This document shows, piece after piece, positions 14,533 through 19,654 of a stretch of DNA of 19,654 bases. Each line of letters starts with the position of its first letter. Position 1 is the stretch's first letter. The translations under genes were made by a program, and so were the position numbers. The stretch spans positions 1-19,654 of the forward strand of contig CAZPQM010000024.1 of assembly GCA_964588995.1 (NCBI GenBank), in the 5' to 3' direction. The DNA is from CAZPQM01 sp964588995 (GTDB lineage: Bacteria > Pseudomonadota > Alphaproteobacteria > Rickettsiales > UBA8987). The notes beneath the pieces are model-generated. The model made no database searches. It had not been told where the DNA came from and was given only the letters and a program-made list of their open reading frames with translations.

Positions 14533-14562
14533 TTGAGGTGCCATAACGTTCCAACTATGTTA
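14533..14562 (+). promoter_or_regulatory. Promoter of yebC-ruvCA with an imperfect alphaproteobacterial SOS box
   Basis: TTGAGG (14533-14538), a 17-nt spacer and TATGTT (14556-14561) form a plausible promoter about 27 nt before the YebC RBS. Overlapping the -10 is GTTC-N7-GTTA (14548-14562), one base short of the GTTC-N7-GTTC box bound by LexA in alphaproteobacteria. This would place ruvC and ruvA under damage control. Confidence 0.45.
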
Positions 14563-14594
14563 CACTCAATCTCAATGAACTCAGGACTTAAACT

Positions 14595-15350
14595 ATGGCC
14601 GGACATTCCAAATGGGCGAATATTAAGCATCGCAAGGGCGCACAGGATGCGAAACGCGCGAATATGTTCACCAAGCTCGGGCGTGAAATCATCGTTGCCG
14701 CTAAGATGGGTCAACCCGATCCGGCTTTTAACCCAAGATTACGGGCAGCGATTGCCGCGGCGAAGGCTCAGTCCATGCCGAAGGACAAGATCGAATATGC
14801 GATCAAAAAAGGCTCCGGCCAGCTGGGTGACAGCGAAGATTATGAGGAAATGCGCTACGAAGGCTTCGCACCCGGCGGAGTCGCGCTCATCATTGACTGC
14901 CTGACCGACAACCGCAACCGCACCGCGGCTGATATACGCACCATTTTGAATAAAGGCGGCGGCACAATGGGCGAATCCGGCTCGGTCAGTTTCATGTTCG
15001 AACGGGTGGGTCGCATTCGCTACAAGCCGGACGCGGCCGATCCCGATACGATGTTTGAGGACGCATTGGAGGCCGGGGCAACGGATTGTGAATTTGATCC
15101 GGAAGACGGACATATTATTTACACCGAACCGGATCAGTTTAATGAGGTGCGCGACGCGCTCGCAGAGAAATATGACGATCCCGAAACCGGGCGACTAGAT
15201 TGGAAGCCAAGCAATACCACTGAGGTCGACTTCGACACGGCAGAAAAAATCCTCGCGTTAATTGACAATCTCGAGGATAATGATGACGTGCAGTATGTCA
15301 GCGCGAATTATGAGTTTTCCGATGAGGTTGCTGATAAACTCGCAAGCTAG
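14595..15350 (+). CDS. yebC: YebC/TACO1-family regulatory protein
   Basis: The 251-aa protein begins MAGHSKWANIKHRKGAQDAKR, the family signature, and continues with NRTAADIRTILNKGGGTMGESGSVSFMFER, the conserved YebC core, then an acidic C-terminal domain (YTEPDQFNEVRDAL). Members were described as DNA-binding regulators, and more recently the YebC/TACO1 family has been linked to translation of difficult (polyproline) sequences. Length is normal. The ATG has CAGGA 8 nt upstream. The yebC-ruvC-ruvA order is widely conserved; here a membrane-protein gene is inserted between yebC and ruvC. The identity is secure, though the cellular role of the family is still debated. Confidence 0.95.
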   Translation: MAGHSKWANIKHRKGAQDAKRANMFTKLGREIIVAAKMGQPDPAFNPRLRAAIAAAKAQSMPKDKIEYAIKKGSGQLGDSEDYEEMRYEGFAPGGVALIIDCLTDNRNRTAADIRTILNKGGGTMGESGSVSFMFERVGRIRYKPDAADPDTMFEDALEAGATDCEFDPEDGHIIYTEPDQFNEVRDALAEKYDDPETGRLDWKPSNTTEVDFDTAEKILALIDNLEDNDDVQYVSANYEFSDEVADKLAS

Positions 15351-15377
15351 TGGCTGCGCCCGGGGAGGGGAGACCAC

Positions 15378-16331
15378 ATGAATGAACAGAACGCATCTAA
15401 AGATATGCCGCCCGGCTATTCACAGCCGGTAGCCAATAAAGACGTGCCGCCTGTCGGAGATATGCCGGGACTTGAGCTATCTGACCCAAGCGAAGAAACG
15501 CCCCAATCTCACCAACAGGAAAGGCCGGCATTAAAGCAAAAGCTGCTCGACCCGCTCGTGGAAAAGCCGCAAATCGTGCAGAATATGCAGGGGCAGGTGA
15601 AGCGCTACATCGATCAGGGCGGCGAAGGCACGGTAGCGCAAAAACTTCGAAGTGGCGGCTTATTACTTCTGCTGCTGGCCGGGTTGGCTTTGTACGGCAT
15701 AGGCTACCTCGCCGCGCGTGTTTATGCATTTATCGGCCGCATCGTGCTGACGCCGATTGCCTGGTTGCTCGACCGCGTTATTTTTTTCGTGCAGGCTATT
15801 TTTCACAACCTGCTGGGCTTTGGCATTGGCGTTGGGATTATCATATTCGCACTGGTGATGCTCAATCGGCAAATGCCGACCTTCTGGTATGATCTGCGCA
15901 GTAGTCTTGCGGGCCTGAAGCGCGAAGCCATGATCATCGGCAGTGAAATCCCGCTGTTCAACGAGGTGATATCACTACTTCCCGGAAAAAATCTTTTTGA
16001 TGACCCGCCGGATTTCCAAAACGTTAAGGATCTGAATGCATGGATTAAACGGCAGGAACTTCCCTTACCCCCTTATGTCAATACGGCGCTCTCCTACATA
16101 AAGAACGAGGAATCCATGCGCCATTATGCCGATCTGATTAAGTATGGGGATATTAAGCGCGATGGATCCAATCTGGAGGCATATCTGTATCAGGATTTAT
16201 TTATTCAGGACGAACGCGTCCGTCTGGAGGCCTGGAAAGCACTGCATGCAATGGATACGCCGAAAGCTAAACGCCTGATTAAAGAATATGAAATGACGGC
16301 AAAAGCGTACTATAAAGCGAAAAGTCAGTAA
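15378..16331 (+). CDS. Unrecognised membrane protein between yebC and ruvC
   Basis: The 317 residues fall into three parts. A hydrophilic, Pro/Gln-rich cytoplasmic N-terminus spans 1-90. A membrane block of two to three helices covers about 92-163 (SGGLLLLLLAGLALYGIGYL, a middle segment near 116-138, and FGIGVGIIIFALVML). A soluble helical C-terminal part spans 165-317 (SLLPGKNLFDDPPDF, HYADLIKYGDIKRDG, FIQDERVRLEAWKALHAMD). The last part has a repeat-like helical look, but no motif I can name. The RBS is good (GGGGAG before ATG 15378). It lies 27 bp after yebC and 17 bp before ruvC, so it belongs to that operon. No function can be given from sequence. Confidence 0.7.
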   Translation: MNEQNASKDMPPGYSQPVANKDVPPVGDMPGLELSDPSEETPQSHQQERPALKQKLLDPLVEKPQIVQNMQGQVKRYIDQGGEGTVAQKLRSGGLLLLLLAGLALYGIGYLAARVYAFIGRIVLTPIAWLLDRVIFFVQAIFHNLLGFGIGVGIIIFALVMLNRQMPTFWYDLRSSLAGLKREAMIIGSEIPLFNEVISLLPGKNLFDDPPDFQNVKDLNAWIKRQELPLPPYVNTALSYIKNEESMRHYADLIKYGDIKRDGSNLEAYLYQDLFIQDERVRLEAWKALHAMDTPKAKRLIKEYEMTAKAYYKAKSQ

Positions 16332-16348
16332 GTAGCTATGGAGTTAGC

Positions 16349-16834
16349 GTGACAGCACGTATCATCCTCGGCATCGACCCCGGACTGCAGCATACCGGAT
16401 GGGGCGTAATTAGCTCCAGCGGCAGTCAGCTGAAGCATATCGCCAATGGTACGATTCATACCTCAGCCAGGGCACCTCTCGCGAGCCGCTTGCAGGAGCT
16501 TTACGACGGAATGGAAGCGCTGCTAAAAGCGTATACGATTGATAGCGTGTCTATCGAAGAAACCTTCGTGAATCGCAACCCACTTTCTTCGCTAAAACTA
16601 GGTCATGCACGCGGCACGCTCATGGTGGCCGTACAAAATAACGGTTACAGTGTGACGGAATATGCTTCCACCACCGTCAAAAAAACAGTATGCGGTCGCG
16701 GCAAAGCAGAGAAGGTGCAGGTCGAATCGATGCTGGGTTACCTCCTCCCCGGTATCAGCTTTGATTCTTCGGACAGTGCCGATGCGCTCGCCGTCGCAAT
16801 ATGCCATGCCCATCATCAGTTGGTCATTAGCTGA
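16349..16834 (+). CDS. ruvC: Holliday junction resolvase RuvC
   Basis: RuvC cuts Holliday junctions at symmetric sites, guided by RuvAB. The 161 residues carry the acidic active site: D10 in LGIDPGLQHTGWG, E70 in SIEETFVNRNP, and D142/D145 in DSADALAVAICHAHH. GHARG at about 85-89 and the KKTVCGRGKAEK loop also fit the family. The GTG start at 16349 has GGAG 5 nt upstream and gives the conserved N-terminus directly. It lies within the yebC-ruvCA operon; 64 bp separate it from ruvA. The identity is secure. Confidence 0.97.
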   Translation: MTARIILGIDPGLQHTGWGVISSSGSQLKHIANGTIHTSARAPLASRLQELYDGMEALLKAYTIDSVSIEETFVNRNPLSSLKLGHARGTLMVAVQNNGYSVTEYASTTVKKTVCGRGKAEKVQVESMLGYLLPGISFDSSDSADALAVAICHAHHQLVIS

Positions 16835-16898
16835 AAGGTTGCTTGCAGTTGGTCGCAAGTCCGTTTACGATTATCCCGAGACGTTGGAGTAACAGGCT

Positions 16899-17543
16899 AT
16901 GATTGGCAAGCTCAAAGGTATCGTGGAAAGCATTTCTGATGGGAGATGCCTTTTGGACGTGAACGGGGTGTGCTATCAGGTTTTTGCTTCAGGCACGACC
17001 CTACAGGCACTCCCTGCAAAAGGCGAAGCAGCCGAACTCCTGATTGAAACCCATGTCCGTGAAGATCATATCCATCTTTACGGGTTCGCGACTACTGCGG
17101 AGCAGGTGTGGTTTACTACGCTATTGAGCGTAAATGGCGTAGGAACGCGTATGGCGTTGGCTATTTTGTCCGTACTTTCACCGGATCAATTGATAGCCGC
17201 CCTGTCGTCGGGAGATAAAGCGGCTTTCACGCAAATTTCCGGTGTAGGACCGAAACTCGCAAGCCGACTGATAACCGAGCTAAAGGATAAAGTGGATACG
17301 ATTACTTCTGGTTACGATAGTATCAGTATGACTAAACTGACCCAAAGCGGGACAAGAGTCGAGCCGATTGCTTCAAATGCTTTATCAGCCTCGGTTTTAC
17401 AGGATAGCCTGACCGCATTAACGCAGCTTGGCTATAGCCGCTCGGAGGCATACCGAATTGTTCATCAACTCGCTCAGGAGAATCCTGAAATCACGGTTGA
17501 AGAGCTGATCCGAAAAGGCCTGCAACAGCTTGCTACAGCGTAG
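16899..17543 (+). CDS. ruvA: Holliday junction helicase subunit RuvA
   Basis: RuvA binds four-way junctions as a tetramer and loads the RuvB motor. The 214 residues show domain I (MIGKLKGIVES..., OB fold, 1-62), the helix-hairpin-helix domain II with LLSVNGVGTRMALAIL and ISGVGPKLASRLITELKDK (about 72-135), a flexible linker, and the RuvB-binding domain III (about 155-214: SVLQDSLTALTQLGYSRSEAYRIV). The ATG has GGAG 9 nt upstream. In most proteobacteria ruvB follows directly; here it does not, and two small unknown genes and recA come next. ruvB must be elsewhere. The identity is secure. Confidence 0.97.
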   Translation: MIGKLKGIVESISDGRCLLDVNGVCYQVFASGTTLQALPAKGEAAELLIETHVREDHIHLYGFATTAEQVWFTTLLSVNGVGTRMALAILSVLSPDQLIAALSSGDKAAFTQISGVGPKLASRLITELKDKVDTITSGYDSISMTKLTQSGTRVEPIASNALSASVLQDSLTALTQLGYSRSEAYRIVHQLAQENPEITVEELIRKGLQQLATA

Positions 17544-17619
17544 AATAAGCTTTTTACAACTATATATTATGTAATTTGTGCTTAAAGGATTCTGCATATC
17601 CCTCTCGAATATAACAGGT

Positions 17620-17660
17620 AATAAACCTCCGGTTTATTGACTGCATAAAGGATTTATAAT
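17620..17660 (+). promoter_or_regulatory. Inverted repeat with promoter-like sequence before the 53-aa gene
   Basis: A perfect inverted repeat AATAAACC-tcc-GGTTTATT (17620-17638) is followed by a consensus -10 TATAAT (17655-17660), and alternatively by TTGACT (17637-17642) with TAACAT 17 nt later. The repeat overlaps the likely -35, so it could be an operator. A terminator for ruvA is less likely because the stem is AT-rich and no clean U-run follows. Confidence 0.45.
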
Positions 17661-17695
17661 AACATAACAGACGGAGAGAGTTGGAGCGAGAGATC

Positions 17696-17857
17696 ATGGA
17701 AAACCCCACACGCCCGGAAGGTGCCCCTGCCTGGACGCCGGAAATGCGGCAGAAATTTAACAGCGTCATGCTGGATATGTTAGAGGCGGAGCGCATTTTC
17801 AGAGAACACGAAAAGCGGCGGCAATATTACCGAACGCACTTAATAGAAATCGAGTAG
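17696..17857 (+). CDS. Small unrecognised 53-aa protein
   Basis: An ATG at 17696 with GGAG 9 nt upstream opens a 53-codon frame ending at TAG 17855-17857. The protein is charged and helical: MENPTRPEGAPAWTPEMRQ, then a helix (FNSVMLDMLEAERIFREHEK) and a basic end (RRQYYRTHL). There are no membrane segments or cysteines. It has its own promoter-like region with an inverted repeat, and sits between ruvA and a minus-strand gene. Amphipathic helix content and an RBS make it likely to be real. I do not recognise it. Confidence 0.55.
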   Translation: MENPTRPEGAPAWTPEMRQKFNSVMLDMLEAERIFREHEKRRQYYRTHLIEIE

Positions 17858-17893
17858 CTGGCTACTATCAGACTCTGGGTTTAATCATTGTTG

Positions 17894-18307
17894 TTAATCA
17901 GTGCCCTTCGTTTGAGGTTGTTCGATTTCTATGGCGGTCGAATGGTTATCAGGCGCAGGAAAGGCGTTGGAATCCTTGTGCTGTGTTGGTTGCTTCTGTG
18001 CAAGCTCCCCCTCTACGCGTTCCTGCATAGCCTGCTTTACTCTTAATCCCTTATCATTAAAAACATTATAATGCATCGTGCCTATTTTCACGACGCGTAC
18101 TGGTTCATCAATACCTGATTTGCGCATGGCATGAATCACGCTATCCGCGAGAATACTAACATACTCCTCTCGCGAATGGTATACACGATAGATGTTTCCC
18201 GGCTGTACTACCCCTTTCTTCCGCCGCAACATGAGCGGCCGGAAGCTGGTATCCGGTTCAACCCAGCGATTATTGAACAGGCTTTCAGGACCGCCCTTTT
18301 CGGTCAT
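17894..18307 (-). CDS. Unrecognised 137-aa protein divergent from recA
   Basis: From ATG 18307 (GGAG 4 nt upstream) the protein has 137 residues; an upstream ATG at 18331 would add eight without an RBS. It begins MTEKGGPESLFNNRWVEPD, has a central basic, strand-rich part (LMLRRKKGVVQPGNIYRVYHSREEY), a helix (SILADSVIHAMRKSGI) and another strand region (VRVVKIGTMHYNVF). It ends in a polar, low-complexity tail (KQPTQHKDSNAF...). It is soluble, with no signal peptide. The central part could be a small alpha/beta domain but I can name no family. It is transcribed away from recA across a shared intergenic region of about 145 bp. Confidence 0.6.
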   Translation of the reverse strand: MTEKGGPESLFNNRWVEPDTSFRPLMLRRKKGVVQPGNIYRVYHSREEYVSILADSVIHAMRKSGIDEPVRVVKIGTMHYNVFNDKGLRVKQAMQERVEGELAQKQPTQHKDSNAFPAPDNHSTAIEIEQPQTKGTD

Positions 18308-18348
18308 ATGTCTCCGCTCCATTCCCTTCATTTACTTAAAAATAAGGG

Positions 18349-18377
18349 TTTTCATCACACCACAGCTTGATTATAAC
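18349..18377 (+). promoter_or_regulatory. Putative recA promoter
   Basis: TTTTCA (18349-18354), a 17-nt spacer and TATAAC (18372-18377) fit a housekeeping promoter. The leader of about 70 nt contains TTGGCCAA (a perfect 8-bp palindrome near 18417-18424). No GTTC-N7-GTTC or GAAC-N7-GAAC box is present between 18310 and 18453. Confidence 0.5.
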
Positions 18378-18453
18378 ATTATGAAAAGACAGGTCCAAGC
18401 GGCAAATGAATCACACTTGGCCAATGCGTTATAACCGATCACAAGGATGCACC

Positions 18454-19515
18454 ATGGACAAACAAAAAGCGCTCGATACCGCCCTCAGCCAGATTGAAAA
18501 AGCTTACGGCAAAGGCTCGGTAATGAAACTCGGCCAGCAGGAGGCGATGAAGGTCGATGCGATTTCGACCGGATCACTCGGTCTGGATCTTGCGCTAGGC
18601 GTCGGCGGCGTACCTAAAGGCCGTATTATCGAGATTTACGGACCGGAAAGCTCGGGTAAAACCACCCTAACGCTGCATATCGCAGCCGAAGCGCAGAAAA
18701 AAGGCGGCATTTGCGCCTTCGTCGATGCTGAACATGCGCTCGATCCGGTCTATGCCGGGCATCTTGGCGTGGATGTGGATAATCTGATCGTTTCCCAACC
18801 GGATACGGGCGAGCAGGCACTGGAAATTACCGATACGCTGGTGCGTTCCGGCGCGGTTGATGTTGTGGTAGTGGACTCGGTCGCCGCACTGACCCCCAAG
18901 GCAGAAATTGACGGTGAGATGGGTGATTCCCATGTCGGTTTGCAGGCGCGGTTGATGAGTCAGGCGCTGCGCAAACTGACCGGTAGTGTCTCACGCACCG
19001 GCTGTACTGTCATCTTCATCAACCAGATACGTATGAAAATCGGCGTAATGTTTGGTTCACCGGAAACCACGACCGGCGGTAACGCACTTAAGTTTTACTC
19101 CTCGGTCCGTCTGGATATTCGGCGTATCGGCGCGTTGAAGGATAAGGATGAGGTGATTGGCAACCAGACGCGCGTGAAGGTAGTCAAGAATAAGGTGGCG
19201 CCCCCCTTCCGTCAGGCTGAGTTTGATATTATCTATGGCGAAGGCATCTCCAAAACGGGTGAACTGATCGATCTGGGCATTAAGGCCGGCTTTGTGGAAA
19301 AAGCCGGCTCCTGGTTCTCTTATGGCGAGCAACGCATCGGGCAGGGTCGCGAAAATGCCAAGCAATTCCTGATCGAAAATCCTGAGATTGCCGATGAAAT
19401 TGAGCACCGCATCCGCGAAGATGCCGGGCTGATTGACCAGCTGAAAGAGGCGCCTTCCCGTGCAGAAGGCGAATCAGCGCCCGCCGCCCCGCCTGCCAAG
19501 GAAGAGGTGGCATAA
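18454..19515 (+). CDS. recA: Recombinase RecA
   Basis: RecA forms filaments on single-stranded DNA, drives strand exchange and triggers LexA self-cleavage. From ATG 18454 it has 353 aa, the usual length. Visible motifs are Walker A GPESSGKT (63-70), FVDAEHALDP, the Walker B-type strand VVVVDSVAALTPKAEI, and NQIRMKIGVMFGSPETTTGGNALKFYSSVR covering loop L2. The acidic, Ala/Pro-rich C-terminus (EGESAPAAPPAKEEVA) is typical. I reject an in-frame upstream start at 18406 because ATG 18454 has AAGGA 6 nt before it and matches the family start. The identity is secure. Confidence 0.98.
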   Translation: MDKQKALDTALSQIEKAYGKGSVMKLGQQEAMKVDAISTGSLGLDLALGVGGVPKGRIIEIYGPESSGKTTLTLHIAAEAQKKGGICAFVDAEHALDPVYAGHLGVDVDNLIVSQPDTGEQALEITDTLVRSGAVDVVVVDSVAALTPKAEIDGEMGDSHVGLQARLMSQALRKLTGSVSRTGCTVIFINQIRMKIGVMFGSPETTTGGNALKFYSSVRLDIRRIGALKDKDEVIGNQTRVKVVKNKVAPPFRQAEFDIIYGEGISKTGELIDLGIKAGFVEKAGSWFSYGEQRIGQGRENAKQFLIENPEIADEIEHRIREDAGLIDQLKEAPSRAEGESAPAAPPAKEEVA

Positions 19516-19654
19516 ATTATTAACCGTAAGACCACTTATTCCACTTGCTTTTATGCGGTTATTCTGCTAGGATAAAAATGTTCTTTAGCGCCTGTCCCCA
19601 CTAGACACTGTTAGCTAATTCTGAGTTTAAGCAGGGTTTTGATTGCCGCAAGTG

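Noticed and set aside
17881..18060. Two further TTAA pairs (near 17881-17897 and 18045-18062) as CtrA boxes
   Set aside because: Spacings are 9 and 10 nt, and they lie at the end of or inside the 137-aa gene, not in promoter position.
19516..19654. Possible terminator or next gene after recA
   Set aside because: AACCG and CGGTT near 19523-19550 could pair, but the loop is long and no clean U-run follows; no coding frame is visible before the window ends.
1..19654. CRISPR array, insertion sequence or intact prophage
   Set aside because: No regular spaced repeats, transposase or phage structural genes are visible; the only mobile traces are the left-end remnant and the small palindromic element.

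Overview
This window looks like a chromosomal segment of an alphaproteobacterium of roughly balanced GC. The evidence is the alphaproteobacterial style of UbiA, HflX, TolQRA, Der, RuvC/RuvA and RecA, a prepilin of the LPGDF type, and several perfect CtrA-type boxes (TTAA-N7-TTAA). The genus cannot be fixed from the sequence. Most of the window is housekeeping DNA, and a small set of unrecognised genes is scattered between the conserved blocks.

Layout. 1-770: an AT-rich partial gene of unknown function, abutting a C-terminal remnant of a UmuC-type Y-family polymerase; the pair ends about 80 bp from the 3' end of a minus-strand tRNA-Ala(UGC) and looks like the scar of an accessory region. 925-1488: mostly non-coding; it holds the tRNA promoter and one possible 33-residue membrane peptide. 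1489-2352: ubiA. 2407-3343: a CtrA-box promoter and a three-gene cluster of unknown proteins (171, 90 and 33 aa). 3418-4713: hflX. 4899-6311: lpdA, convergent with a tolQ-tolR-tolA operon (8576-6331, minus), which has a nested palindromic repeat inserted just before tolA. 8708-10072: a cysteine-free helical protein of 454 aa. 10161-10502: a tautomerase-family isomerase. 10708-11709: an NlpC/P60-like cysteine hydrolase. 13069-11699: der. 14436-13089: a membrane PAS-like protein overlapping a type IV prepilin-like protein. 14595-17543: yebC, a membrane protein, ruvC and ruvA, without ruvB. 17696-18307: two small unknown genes. 18454-19515: recA.

How the genes work together. TolQRA couple the proton gradient to outer-membrane constriction at division. 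RuvA, RuvC and RecA serve recombination and repair, and an imperfect alphaproteobacterial SOS-like box overlaps the -10 of the yebC-ruvCA promoter. HflX and Der act on ribosomes. LpdA is the E3 of the 2-oxoacid dehydrogenases. UbiA makes the ubiquinone precursor.

The most interesting signal is regulatory. The only three perfect TTAA-N7-TTAA boxes I found lie directly upstream of the three largest complete unrecognised or accessory genes: the 171-aa protein, the 454-aa protein and the NlpC/P60-like protein. Each box is followed at exactly 11 nt by a -10-like hexamer preceded by an extended -10 TGn. In two cases the ATG lies exactly 24 nt past the box, which suggests leaderless or nearly leaderless mRNAs. 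I read this as a dispersed, CtrA-controlled set of co-expressed proteins of unknown role.
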